Source: QYOJ01 sp043810345 | GTDB lineage: Bacteria > Bacteroidota > Bacteroidia > Bacteroidales > FEN-979 | Direction of reading: 5' to 3' | Length of the DNA stretch: 39,533 bases | Assembly: GCA_043810345.1 (NCBI GenBank) | Contig: JBDROF010000108.1 | Location: forward strand, 1-39,533 | Shown: in pieces, positions 31,420 through 39,533 of the stretch | How positions within the stretch are numbered: the stretch's first letter is position 1 | Layout: each line of letters starts with the position of its first letter | Notes under the pieces: generated by a model | What the model was told of the DNA's origin: nothing | The model's database searches: none | Seen by the model: only the letters and a program-made list of their open reading frames with translations | Made by a program: the position numbers and the translations under genes

Positions 31420-32502
31420 ATGGATGGTTCTATTTATAGTGTGATCACCGGGACGGGAAACTATATCCCTTCTAAGCGTATCAGAAATGAGGATTTTCTC
31501 ACCCATGAATTTTATGATGAAAGCGGCAAGAAGCTCGGAAAAACGAATCAGGAGATCATTGAAAAGTTTAAGGAAATAACCACTATTGAAGAACGACGTT
31601 ATGTGGCCGACAATGAGGTCACCTCCGATATTGCCTATCATGCTGCGGTTGATGCGATTCTGTCGGCAACCATTGATAAAGAAGAGTTGGACTACATCAT
31701 TGTGGCTCATAATTTTGGCGATGTGAGAATTGATGTTAAGATGTCGGATATTGTGCCCAGTATTGCCGCCCGGGTAAAGTTTAAACTGGGAATAAAAAAC
31801 CCCAACACGATCGCCTATGATTTAACATTTGGCTGTCCCGGTTGGTTGCAGGCCGTTATCCAGGCTGACTATTTCATCAAATCAGGGGATGCCAGGAAGA
31901 TCCTGGTAATCGGGGCAGAGGTATTATCAAGGGTTTCCGATCCGCACGACATCGACAGTATGTTATATTCCGACGGAGCCGGAGCTACTATTCTTGAAGC
32001 CAGGAAGAGTGATAATCCCATTGGCATTCTTGCACATAAAACACGTTCAGATACCCTTTTGTATTCCAAAATGTTACAAATGGATAAATCGTACCATCCT
32101 GATAAAGAAAACAGGAATGCCCTGTTTTTAAAGATGAATGGGCGGAAGCTTTACCAATATGCACTGGAAACGGTTCCCCTGGCGATCAAAGAGTGCCTGG
32201 AGAAGAGTAAAATCCACCTGAAGGAGATCAAGAACGTACTCATCCACCAGGCCAATGGAAAAATGGATGATGCCATCTTACAAAGGCTGTACAGCCTTTA
32301 TGATATGGTTGAAATCCCTGAAAACATCATGCCTATGACCATTGCATGGTTAGGCAACTCGTCCGTAGCGACCTTGCCTACGTTACTGGATCTGTTGCTG
32401 AAAGCCAAGCTGAAAACGTATAAAATAAAAAAAGGGGACACCCTCGTTTTCGCTTCTGTTGGCGCAGGAATGAATATCAATTCATTGATTTACCGGGTGT
32501 AA
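31420..32502 (+). CDS. 3-oxoacyl-ACP synthase III family (FabH-like) ketosynthase
   Basis: This 360-aa thiolase-fold enzyme condenses an acyl-CoA with malonyl-ACP, or a related pair. The catalytic triad is complete: C139 in DLTFGCPGWLQA, H276 in VLIHQANGKMDD and N313 in AWLGNSSVATLP. FabH is usually about 320-335 aa; the extra length is in the N-terminal third (EDFLTHEFYDESGKKLGKT). This is the longer second FabH type common in Bacteroidota, probably not the housekeeping initiator. It has its own promoter and follows the radical SAM gene by 63 bp. A role in starting a branched or modified lipid or a secondary metabolite is possible. Confidence 0.88.
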   Translation: MDGSIYSVITGTGNYIPSKRIRNEDFLTHEFYDESGKKLGKTNQEIIEKFKEITTIEERRYVADNEVTSDIAYHAAVDAILSATIDKEELDYIIVAHNFGDVRIDVKMSDIVPSIAARVKFKLGIKNPNTIAYDLTFGCPGWLQAVIQADYFIKSGDARKILVIGAEVLSRVSDPHDIDSMLYSDGAGATILEARKSDNPIGILAHKTRSDTLLYSKMLQMDKSYHPDKENRNALFLKMNGRKLYQYALETVPLAIKECLEKSKIHLKEIKNVLIHQANGKMDDAILQRLYSLYDMVEIPENIMPMTIAWLGNSSVATLPTLLDLLLKAKLKTYKIKKGDTLVFASVGAGMNINSLIYRV

Positions 32503-32525
32503 CCGGGTTCATTGACGGCAAAAGG

Positions 32526-32554
32526 TTATTCACAGTTATTCACAGTTATTCACA
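32526..32554 (+). promoter_or_regulatory. Three tandem DnaA-box-like 9-mers
   Basis: TTATTCACA occurs at 32526-32534, 32536-32544 and 32546-32554, on a 10-bp period, that is one site per helical turn on the same face. It fits the TTATnCACA DnaA-box consensus exactly. It ends three bases before the -33 element of the PEP synthase promoter. Confidence 0.6.
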
Positions 32555-32556
32555 AT

Positions 32557-32590
32557 TTTGCGACAGGCGTCTATTCGTAATCTATCTTCG
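32557..32590 (+). promoter_or_regulatory. Probable promoter for PEP synthase
   Basis: TTTG at 32557-32560 and TATCTTCG at 32583-32590 (one mismatch to TAnnTTTG) are separated by 22 bp. The TTG start at 32627 lies about 30 nt after the inferred transcription start. Confidence 0.4.
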
Positions 32591-32626
32591 CGATATATCT
32601 AAAGGTTTGAATTTAAAACCAAACGC

Positions 32627-35026
32627 TTGAAAAAATTCATCGCGTTCTTCCACGAAATCTCCCAGGATCATATTCATGAAGTAGGTGGCAAAAATGCTTC
32701 CCTGGGAGAGATGACCAGAACCATGTCGGAACTCGGTATCCAGGTGCCGGGTGGTTTTGCCATCAAGACCAATGCATACAAGGAATTTATCAAGCACCAT
32801 CGCATTGATAAAATCATCGCAAGAGCGCTTTCTGACCTCCGTGTGGAAGATATAGCTGCGCTTCAACGGGCCGGGGAAGAGATCAGGGAGACCATCCTGG
32901 AAGCCGAACTTCCGGCTGAGGTCCAGGTTGAGATCGCAGAGGCCTATCAGGAGCTATCAAGCCTGTATGGTGTGGAAAACCTGGATGTGGCCGTACGTTC
33001 ATCAGCCACAGCGGAAGATCTGCCTAATGCCTCCTTTGCAGGCCAGCAAGAAACCTACTTGAATGTCAGCAAGATTGAAGAGGTGCTGTTGAACACGAGG
33101 AGGTGTTATGCCTCTCTGTTCACTGACCGGTCTATCTCTTACAGGGAGTCCAGGGGCTATAACCACATGGAGGTATATTTATCCATCGGCATCCAGAAAA
33201 TGGTACGATCGGATCTGGCTACCTCCGGCGTCGCTTTTTCGATCGACACGGAAAGCGGATTTAAGGATACGGTACTGATCACCTCCAGCTACGGATTGGG
33301 CGAACTGCTTGTCCAGGGGACCGTCTCTCCGGATGAGTATCTGGTCTTTAAGCCTACCCGGTCGATCATTGAAAAGAAGTTGGGTTCAAAGAAACAGCGA
33401 ATGGTGTATGCGGGTCATTCGGGCCGTGCTACGAAAATTGAAGATGTTCCCGAAAAGTATCAGCATCAATTTTGTTTGTCGGAGGAGCAGATCCTGCAGG
33501 TGGCAGAGTGGGTCCAGAAAGTAGAGAACTACTATTCCACCCTGCATCAGAGATGGTGTCCGGTGGATGTGGAGTGGGCGTTTGATGGTTTCACCGACGA
33601 CCTGTTCCTGTTGCAGGCCAGGCCGGAAACCATCCATTCCAACAGACTGAACGAAGGGGTGGTCTATTATGAACTTGAAAACAGCGCCGATCTGAAACGG
33701 GTGGTCGAGGGGATTGCGGTGGGTGAACGGATCGGAGTTGGCCGGGTGCGTGTGATGCATAATGTAAAAGAGGCCGCTGCCTTCCGGAAAGGAGATGTGC
33801 TGGTGACAGACATGACGGATCCTGATTGGGAACCGGTCATGAAGCTGGCTTCCGGTATCGTCACCAACCGGGGAGGAAGAACGTGCCACGCGGCCATTGT
33901 CTCCAGGGAGATAGGGGTGCCTGCGATCGTCGGAACCGGGAACGGAGTGGAGTTGCTGAATGGCTGTGAACAGGTGACGGTCTCCTGTGCCGAAGGAGAA
34001 AAAGGATTTGTGTATGATGGTATTTGCGAGTTTAAGAAACATGTCATTGAGCTGGAAGAGTTGCCTCAAACCAAGACCCCCCTGATGCTGAATGTCGCTT
34101 CACCGGATCTCGCGTTTAAGTACTCCTTTTTACCCAACAAGGGGGTGGGGCTGGCACGGGAAGAGTTCATCATCAACAATTACATCAAGGTGCATCCGAT
34201 GGCTCTGTTAAAACACCGTGAACTGGGTGATCCGGTGTTGAGCCGGCAAATTGCCGAACTATGCAGAGGCTATGCTTCTGAAAAGGAGTTCTTCATTACC
34301 AAACTGGCTCATGGCATTGCCAAGATCGGCGCTGCATTCTATGATAAACCGGTCATTGTCAGGTTCAGTGATTTTAAATCCAATGAGTATTCCAATCTCC
34401 TGGGAGGCGAACATTTCGAGCCCAGGGAAGAGAATCCGATGATCGGATGGAGGGGAGCTTCAAGGTATTATTCGGATGCGTACAAAGAGGCTTTCGGCCT
34501 GGAATGTTATGCCATCAAAAAGGTTCGGGAAGAGATGGGGCTGAAGAATGTGATTGTCATGATCCCTTTCTGCAGGACCGTAGAGGAGTGTCAATCCGTG
34601 TTGGAAACCATGAAGGAATACGGATTGGAAAGGGGCAAAAACGGGCTGGAAGTATATCTCATGGCTGAAATTCCTTCCAACATCATCCTTGCGGAGCAAT
34701 TTGCCCGGTACGTGGATGGATTTTCCATAGGTTCAAATGACTTGACCCAATTGACACTCGGGTTGGACAGGGATTCCAACCTGGTCTCCCATTTGTACGA
34801 TGAACGGAATCCGGCGGTGAAGGAGCTGATCAGACAATTGATTGAAACCGCCAAAAGATGTAAGCGAAAGGTTGGCATTTGTGGCCAGGCGCCATCAGAT
34901 TTCCCTGATTTTGCTCAGTTCCTGGTGGAATTAGGGATCGACTCCATCTCAGTAACTCCCGATTCCATCTTGAAAACCCTGCAGGCGATCAGCGCCATTG
35001 AAACAAAACTCAGATCGCAGGTTTAG
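32627..35026 (+). CDS. ppsA: Phosphoenolpyruvate synthase
   Basis: This 799-aa enzyme makes PEP from pyruvate and ATP (giving AMP and phosphate) for gluconeogenesis, which fits growth on leucine or organic acids. The order is normal. The ATP-grasp domain has VGGKNASLGEMTR and VAVRSSATAEDLPNASFAGQ. The swivelling phosphohistidine domain has GGRTCHAAIVSREIGVPA with H421, the same number as in E. coli PpsA. The PEP-binding barrel has VRFSDFKSNEY and the C-terminal SIGSNDLTQLTLGLDRD and VGICGQAPSD. TTG is the start: it aligns with the family's N-terminus, and no ATG occurs in frame after the upstream stop at 32600. It is preceded by a DnaA-box-like array. Confidence 0.95.
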   Translation: MKKFIAFFHEISQDHIHEVGGKNASLGEMTRTMSELGIQVPGGFAIKTNAYKEFIKHHRIDKIIARALSDLRVEDIAALQRAGEEIRETILEAELPAEVQVEIAEAYQELSSLYGVENLDVAVRSSATAEDLPNASFAGQQETYLNVSKIEEVLLNTRRCYASLFTDRSISYRESRGYNHMEVYLSIGIQKMVRSDLATSGVAFSIDTESGFKDTVLITSSYGLGELLVQGTVSPDEYLVFKPTRSIIEKKLGSKKQRMVYAGHSGRATKIEDVPEKYQHQFCLSEEQILQVAEWVQKVENYYSTLHQRWCPVDVEWAFDGFTDDLFLLQARPETIHSNRLNEGVVYYELENSADLKRVVEGIAVGERIGVGRVRVMHNVKEAAAFRKGDVLVTDMTDPDWEPVMKLASGIVTNRGGRTCHAAIVSREIGVPAIVGTGNGVELLNGCEQVTVSCAEGEKGFVYDGICEFKKHVIELEELPQTKTPLMLNVASPDLAFKYSFLPNKGVGLAREEFIINNYIKVHPMALLKHRELGDPVLSRQIAELCRGYASEKEFFITKLAHGIAKIGAAFYDKPVIVRFSDFKSNEYSNLLGGEHFEPREENPMIGWRGASRYYSDAYKEAFGLECYAIKKVREEMGLKNVIVMIPFCRTVEECQSVLETMKEYGLERGKNGLEVYLMAEIPSNIILAEQFARYVDGFSIGSNDLTQLTLGLDRDSNLVSHLYDERNPAVKELIRQLIETAKRCKRKVGICGQAPSDFPDFAQFLVELGIDSISVTPDSILKTLQAISAIETKLRSQV

Positions 35027-35051
35027 ATGTCACAACCCACTGGGTGCTCAC

Positions 35052-35068
35052 AGGTTGAATATTAACCT
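35052..35068. terminator. Weak hairpin between convergent ppsA and aminotransferase genes
   Basis: AGGTTGAATATTAACCT has 5-bp arms, extendable through a G-T pair. It lies in the 44-bp gap between two convergent stops and lacks a T-run, so a terminator role is only suggested by position. Confidence 0.3.
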
Positions 35069-35070
35069 GA

Positions 35071-36111
35071 TCATGTCCTCAGGCATTCCAGCAGCCGGAT
35101 ATTGTCTTCTTTCCGTCCGAGACTGATACGGAGAGAACGGTTGTCGCCAAAAGCTTCCATTTTTCTGACCACCATTTTATTGGCGAACAGGGTATCGTAC
35201 ATCCGGTCCCGCTCAACGGTGGTGGGGAAGGAAATAAAAAGAAAATTGCCCTGGGATGGAATTACATGGTATCCAAACCCTGTAAGTCCATCATAAAGAA
35301 ATTCCCTGTCCTCGGCATTCTTACGGGCACTTTCCCGGATGTGCTCTTTGTCATCAAGAGCAGCCAACGCTGCAATATTGGCAATGGAGCCTACCATGAA
35401 AGGAAGGCGGTTCTTCTCCAGCTCTTCAATAATTGGTCTCTGGGCAATGCCATATCCTATTCGCAAGCCGGCCAGTCCGTAAATCTTGGAAAAGGAGTGG
35501 AGGATCACCACGTTTGAGTGCTTCCTGTACAGCTGATTGGAATCGGGATACAACGGATTATCCACATATTCCTTATAGGCCTCGTCAAGCACAACAAGGA
35601 TTTCAGGAGGGATCCTGAGGAGAAATTCCGCAATCTCATCATGCGTGAAAATAGTACCGGTGGGATTGTTGGGATTGGCCAGGAATATCAGGCGGGTTTT
35701 TTCATCACAACATTGGGCCACCTTGTCAAGGCTGATGGAATAATTTACCATGGAAGCCAGCCGGCACTCCCTGTTATATATAGCTGCACAAAGCTTATAC
35801 GCCACGAAGGATATTTCGGGTACCACCATATTTTCCCCGTGGGAAAGCATTCTATTTACGAGGTAGTCAATGATGGCAACAGATCCGTTGCAGACAATGA
35901 CCTCTTCAGAAATCACCTTATGTTTAGCTGCCAGCTTTTCTTTTAGGTCAGTTAACACCACATCAGGATAAAAAGACATCTTGTGGATATTTTTTAATAC
36001 CGCTTCCGTGGCCAATGGAGAAGGTCCGTAAGAGTTTTCATTTTGTGCAAGCCTGTTGACCTGGCTTTCATAAGCCAGATTTACATATAGAGGGGATTCC
36101 TTTTTTCTCAT
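35071..36111 (-). CDS. HisC-like PLP-dependent aminotransferase
   Basis: This 346-aa fold-type I aminotransferase has the histidinol-phosphate aminotransferase pattern. It shows LAQNENSYGPSP near residues 21-32, LANPNNPTG at 144-152, the PLP-contacting D176 in VVLDEAYKEY, and the Schiff-base lysine K209 in HSFSKIYGLAGLRIGYG. A C-terminal SLRISLGRKEDN holds the carboxylate-binding arginine. HisC, cobalamin CobD-like and aromatic or phosphono-amino acid transaminases share this layout. It starts only nine bases after the stop of the FAD subunit of a molybdenum hydroxylase, so it is the last gene of that operon and not in a his operon. The substrate is probably linked to the hydroxylase product. 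Confidence 0.88.
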   Translation of the reverse strand: MRKKESPLYVNLAYESQVNRLAQNENSYGPSPLATEAVLKNIHKMSFYPDVVLTDLKEKLAAKHKVISEEVIVCNGSVAIIDYLVNRMLSHGENMVVPEISFVAYKLCAAIYNRECRLASMVNYSISLDKVAQCCDEKTRLIFLANPNNPTGTIFTHDEIAEFLLRIPPEILVVLDEAYKEYVDNPLYPDSNQLYRKHSNVVILHSFSKIYGLAGLRIGYGIAQRPIIEELEKNRLPFMVGSIANIAALAALDDKEHIRESARKNAEDREFLYDGLTGFGYHVIPSQGNFLFISFPTTVERDRMYDTLFANKMVVRKMEAFGDNRSLRISLGRKEDNIRLLECLRT

Positions 36112-36120
36112 CTCTTTTGC

Positions 36121-36984
36121 TTATTCAAAAATGGATCTGGCAGAATTAAACAGAACCTCCCTGCGATACCAGGCGCTGGCGCGAAGGTCATCAATCGGGG
36201 AGGCGTCCTGTTGGATCAATCCGGCCACCATAAGTCGCTCCTCCTCATCGAGTTTGTTCACATTCCGCCCGGTCAGGAATCCGGTAGCCTGGCTGCAAAA
36301 GACCACCGTAGGTGCCACCGCCCCGATGGCAATCCCGGCCCGGGTCAACACTCCGTCTGCATCCATCTGGAAGTGATAGCCGATGGAAACAATGGAGCAC
36401 TCCATGGCCGACCTTTTGCCAATCTTAATGAACCCCGACTTCACTGTTTTACCCTGGTTGACAGGAATGGAAATGCCCGTCAATACTTCGCTTTTCTGCA
36501 GGGATGTGTTCCCGGGTCCATTGAAAAACCCGGTGAGCGCTTCGTGACGGATCCTGCCCTCCATATCCATGATCTCGCACGTTGCTTTCAGAGCAACCAA
36601 TGCGCAGGAGAGATCGCCCGATGGAGAGGCCTGGCAAACATTGCCTCCAATGGTAGCTACTTCCCTGATTTGCCGGGAGGCCAGTGACCGGGCTGCCTGA
36701 TGGAGGACAGGGAAGTGTTCATCGATATACGAATCTTTTTGGATCCGGGCTACGGTCACCAGGGCGCCGATCCGGATTTCAGTTGGGTAAAAACCTATGC
36801 CTGTAAACTCTTCCTCCTCCAGCCGGGCAAGGTTGATCAGGGTTAAATCTTCCCGGCCCGATGCTTTCAGTTCTATCAGCAAGTCCGTAAAGCCTGCTCC
36901 CAGCTTGAAATCCGTTGACTGGTGCCTGCGAAGGCTTTGCAATAATTCCTCCCTGGTTGTTGGACTCTCTACATCGAAATTCAT
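36121..36984 (-). CDS. Molybdenum hydroxylase FAD-binding (medium) subunit
   Basis: The protein is 287 aa. It has the CoxM/XdhB layout: an N-terminal FAD-binding domain (KLGAGFTDLLIELKA near residues 27-41, the dinucleotide loop REVATIGGNVCQASPSGDLS near 107-126) and a CO-dehydrogenase-type C-terminal domain (GSFIKIGKRSAMECSIVSIG-like segment, AIGAVAPTVVFC). FAD passes electrons from the iron-sulfur subunit to NAD or a quinone. The ATG overlaps the stop of the large subunit by four bases (ATGA). The length is normal. The order in the operon is iron-sulfur, large, FAD, then aminotransferase. Confidence 0.9.
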   Translation of the reverse strand: MNFDVESPTTREELLQSLRRHQSTDFKLGAGFTDLLIELKASGREDLTLINLARLEEEEFTGIGFYPTEIRIGALVTVARIQKDSYIDEHFPVLHQAARSLASRQIREVATIGGNVCQASPSGDLSCALVALKATCEIMDMEGRIRHEALTGFFNGPGNTSLQKSEVLTGISIPVNQGKTVKSGFIKIGKRSAMECSIVSIGYHFQMDADGVLTRAGIAIGAVAPTVVFCSQATGFLTGRNVNKLDEEERLMVAGLIQQDASPIDDLRASAWYRREVLFNSARSIFE

Positions 36985-39299
36985 ACCTTCAGAGAATTTG
37001 CAGGTTCATGTTGTCTTTTTTCACTCCAGGCCCGTAACACCTTTTCAGGCGTTAGCGGGAGCGATTGAAATTCCACTCCAAGTGCACCGGACACGGCATT
37101 GGCAATGGCTGCAGCCGACGGGATCAGGGGAGCTTCCCCGGCGCCTTTGGAACCGTACGGGCCTGCCTCGTCCATGGTCTCTATGGGGTAAAAATGAATC
37201 TCCGGCATATCCACGGCCGTAAGCAGCTTGTATTCATGGAAGCTGGGATTTTGCAGACAGCCTTTTTCATAGATCATCTCTTCCGTGAGGGCGTAACCAA
37301 TCCCGATGGCCACTCCCCCATCAATCTGCCCCTGCAAACCAACCGGGTTAAGGACCCTCCCAACATCCTGACTTACATAAACATTCAATACCTTTACCTT
37401 TCCCGTATAGGTATCTACTTCCACTTCGGTAGCCTGGGAAGCAAAAGCATAATTCCCGGAAACGTTCCCCATGTAATTTCTATCCTGGAAGCTGCTTTGC
37501 GGTTCATAAAAATACTCCACCACACATAATTCATTGGGAGAACCAAAATGCATCTCCCTGACCACCTTGTCAATTTTGATCTCTTTCTGATCTGCCCTGA
37601 TACATCCGTCTTCAAACAGGAAATCCCCTGTTTCACAATCCATGAGCTGTGCAGCTTTGTGATTCAATTTTTCTTTGAGCAAACGAATGGCTCCCAACAG
37701 GGAGTTGCCGGCCACAAAGCTGGTGCGGGATGCGTGCACTCCTACATCCCAGGGTTTTACATCCGTATCGGTGTTGATGACCCTGATCTGTTGCATGGGA
37801 ATTCCAAGTTCTTCTGAAGCGATCATGGCCAGTACGGTTTCCGATCCCTGACCGATTTCGCTGGAGCCCGTGATGATGGTGAGGTAGCCGTAGTGGTCCA
37901 GTTTAAGCCGGGTACCGCAGCCGTCGGACCGGTATATTTTGGCCCCTCCTCCCACATGAAGCATGGAAGCTAAACCGATCCCCCTCCGGTAGCGTCCGCT
38001 TTGTTTTTCCCCGTTTTTCCTTTTGTAATCGCTGGTTTCAAGCACCTTCGCCAGGGCTGGTTTGGCACCACAGGTGTTAAAGTGCAACCCCTGGCCGGTG
38101 ATCTCTCCCGGATAATTGGCATTGATCAGCCTGATCTCATCTTTTCCTATTCCCAGCTCTTCAGCCATCAGGTCAATGTTTCGTTCTACGGAAAAGGTAG
38201 CCTGTGGATTGCCATATCCCCTGAACGAGCCGGCAAAGGGATTATTGGTGTAGATGGCATCGGCCTGAAAGTGACAGGCGGGTACCTGGTAAAGTGAAGA
38301 ATAGGTTTGCATCATGACGAATGGGGTGGTGGCCCCCCAGGAGGTGTAGGCGCCATTATCCATCACAATGCGTGCCTCCCTGAAGGTGAACTTCCCCTCT
38401 GCATCCGCTCCCGTAGCCAGGTCGATGATCATGGGCTGGCGGGTGGGAGAGGCAATGAATTCCTCTTCGCGATCATATAAAAGCTGTACCGGCTTCCCGG
38501 TTTTCATAGAGAGCAGAGCACAAATGGGTTCAAAGGGATACATGTCCAGCTTACTTCCAAATCCGCCACCTATGGTGGGTTGAATGATCCTGATCATGGA
38601 AGGGTGCATCTTAAGCGCATGGGCCATGTCGCGTTGGTAGAGGAACGGAACCTGTGTGGAGGCATACAGGGTCAGCCTTCCGTCGAGTACCGAGTAATCG
38701 GCCGTGATGTTACTGGTTGCCAGGCAGCAATGGGTCACCCGTGGCAGCTGATACCTCCTGCTGACAATCACTTTGGAATGTTTTTTCTGTTCTTCCAGGT
38801 CTCCGTGTGAATAGGTGAAGGATTCGGCAATATTTTTATTCCCGAACCTTTCTGCGCCTTTTCCGTGAAGGTTGATCTGCCGTGCTTCTTCTTTCAGGGC
38901 TTCAAACGGGTCAAAAATACCCTCCATTACTTCATAGTCCACCCTGATCAGTCCCAGGGCTTTACGGGCTGTGTCCCGGCTGGAGGCAGCCACTGCAGCG
39001 AGTTCATCCCGCTGGCAATTGACTGTCTCTCCTTTCAGAACGGGATGGTCGCGTTTGTAGCCAATCCTGTTCACATCCACCTCTTTTGCCGTAAGTATGC
39101 ATTCTACGCCATCAAGCGCCAGCGCTTCTGAACAATCAATGGATCTGATCCGCGCACAGGGATATTGAGTGCGAAGGATTATCCCATGCAACATATTCGG
39201 AAGTTCAATATCATGTCCGTACACGGCCCTGCCGCTTACCCGTTCGTTTCCGTCGAGCTTGGGGGTGGATGTTCCGATCAGTTTGAGTTTTTTATCCAT
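36981..39299 (-). CDS. Molybdenum hydroxylase, molybdopterin-binding large subunit (xanthine dehydrogenase family)
   Basis: The protein is 772 aa, the usual size of a separate large subunit. The N-terminal hammerhead domain has VSGRAVYGHDIELPNMLHG. Molybdopterin-contacting segments are QPTIGGGFGSKLDMYP, GSFRGYGNPQATFSVERN, GSSEIGQGSETVLAMIASEE and PYGSKGAGEAPLIPSA. The glutamate of KGAGE (residue 722) corresponds to the catalytic base Glu1261 of bovine xanthine oxidase. FRGYG replaces the FRGFG of purine oxidisers, so an aromatic that stacks on the substrate is Tyr rather than Phe. The substrate could be a purine, another N-heterocycle or an aldehyde. The large subunit must receive Mo-molybdopterin; no maturation gene is in the window. 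Confidence 0.9.
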   Translation of the reverse strand: MDKKLKLIGTSTPKLDGNERVSGRAVYGHDIELPNMLHGIILRTQYPCARIRSIDCSEALALDGVECILTAKEVDVNRIGYKRDHPVLKGETVNCQRDELAAVAASSRDTARKALGLIRVDYEVMEGIFDPFEALKEEARQINLHGKGAERFGNKNIAESFTYSHGDLEEQKKHSKVIVSRRYQLPRVTHCCLATSNITADYSVLDGRLTLYASTQVPFLYQRDMAHALKMHPSMIRIIQPTIGGGFGSKLDMYPFEPICALLSMKTGKPVQLLYDREEEFIASPTRQPMIIDLATGADAEGKFTFREARIVMDNGAYTSWGATTPFVMMQTYSSLYQVPACHFQADAIYTNNPFAGSFRGYGNPQATFSVERNIDLMAEELGIGKDEIRLINANYPGEITGQGLHFNTCGAKPALAKVLETSDYKRKNGEKQSGRYRRGIGLASMLHVGGGAKIYRSDGCGTRLKLDHYGYLTIITGSSEIGQGSETVLAMIASEELGIPMQQIRVINTDTDVKPWDVGVHASRTSFVAGNSLLGAIRLLKEKLNHKAAQLMDCETGDFLFEDGCIRADQKEIKIDKVVREMHFGSPNELCVVEYFYEPQSSFQDRNYMGNVSGNYAFASQATEVEVDTYTGKVKVLNVYVSQDVGRVLNPVGLQGQIDGGVAIGIGYALTEEMIYEKGCLQNPSFHEYKLLTAVDMPEIHFYPIETMDEAGPYGSKGAGEAPLIPSAAAIANAVSGALGVEFQSLPLTPEKVLRAWSEKRQHEPANSLKV

Positions 39300-39311
39300 G
39301 CTCAGAACTGT

Positions 39312-39533
39312 TTAAACGGATGGATGAGTTAAATAATCCTCAGCCGCATCAATAATTTTAATATACCCGGTACAGCGGCACAAATGCCCTTCAAGCTCTT
39401 TCGCTATCTCTTTCCGTGAAGGGCTTTTGCCTTGCTCTTTAAACTCATCGCTGATTGCTTTTATTGACATGACCACTCCCGGAGTACAGAAACCACATTG
39501 CACGGCGCCATGTTCCAGTATTTTATCCTGGAT
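39312..39533 (-). CDS. Molybdenum hydroxylase 2Fe-2S small subunit (partial)
   Basis: Only the C-terminal 73 residues are visible; the gene continues past the right edge. Reading in from the edge gives IQDKILEHGAVQCGFCTPG, followed by GHLCRCTGYIKIIDAAEDYL. The C-x-x-C of QCGFC and the CRC of HLCRCTGY bind the second, molybdenum-proximal 2Fe-2S cluster. A plant-type ferredoxin domain should lie outside the window. The GTG at 39503 is an internal valine and not a start. It is the first visible gene of the minus-strand operon and is followed after 12 bases by the large subunit. Confidence 0.92.
   Translation of the reverse strand: MQDKILEHGAVQCGFCTPGVVMSIKAISDEFKEQGKSPSRKEIAKELEGHLCRCTGYIKIIDAAEDYLTHPSV

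Noticed and set aside
32526..32590. Replication origin
   Set aside because: DnaA-like boxes are present, but only three in one orientation. No dnaA, dnaN or gidA neighbours occur, there is no AT-rich unwinding region, and transcription converges near 35 kb rather than diverging.

Overview
The window looks like chromosomal DNA of a member of the Bacteroidota, probably from an environmental or metagenome-derived genome. This rests on recurrent TAnnTTTG (-7) promoter elements without sigma70-like -10 boxes, the protein flavour (SPOR-tailed outer-membrane barrel, TPR lipo/secretory proteins, acyltransferase-3, Bacteroidota-type FabH paralogue), and dense families of short-period intergenic repeats. 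No tRNA, rRNA, CRISPR array or insertion sequence was seen.

Layout. 1-3941 (minus strand): a type I restriction-modification operon. hsdM is followed by a 307-aa protein and an overlapping PIN-domain gene (putative toxin-antitoxin), a 75-aa protein and hsdS, which runs off the left edge; hsdR is not in view. 4126-5971 (minus): an ABC-2 exporter pair. 6259-7519: an MFS transporter broken by a stop codon and a frameshift, flanked by two copies of an 8-bp-periodic repeat. 7829-16956 (plus): a nearly complete lower leucine/isovalerate degradation cluster: acyl-CoA dehydrogenase, both methylcrotonyl-CoA carboxylase subunits, methylglutaconyl-CoA hydratase, two HMG-CoA-lyase-family enzymes and a two-subunit 3-oxoacid CoA-transferase. 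Together these convert a branched acyl-CoA to acetyl-CoA and acetoacetyl-CoA. 17011-20620: divergent isocitrate dehydrogenase and aconitase, which take the acetyl-CoA into the TCA cycle. 20750-28644: TPR protein, aldo/keto reductase, membrane acyltransferase, GNAT-like protein, SPOR-tailed outer-membrane protein and a lipoprotein.

28762-35026 (plus): an AT-richer methyltransferase, a B12-type radical SAM protein, a FabH-like ketosynthase and PEP synthase. Three tandem DnaA-box-like 9-mers lie just before the PEP synthase promoter. 35071-39533 (minus): a three-subunit molybdenum hydroxylase (xanthine dehydrogenase family) operon that ends in a HisC-like aminotransferase.

The most unusual signal is not a gene. 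At least seven tracts between 4.0 and 26.9 kb (intergenic or overlapping gene ends) consist of different sequences that all keep a 7-bp period, plus related 8-bp-period tracts. They recall the heptanucleotide STRR repeats of cyanobacteria but vary freely in sequence. In at least two genes such a tract has run over the old stop codon and supplies the C-terminus. None was seen after 28.6 kb.
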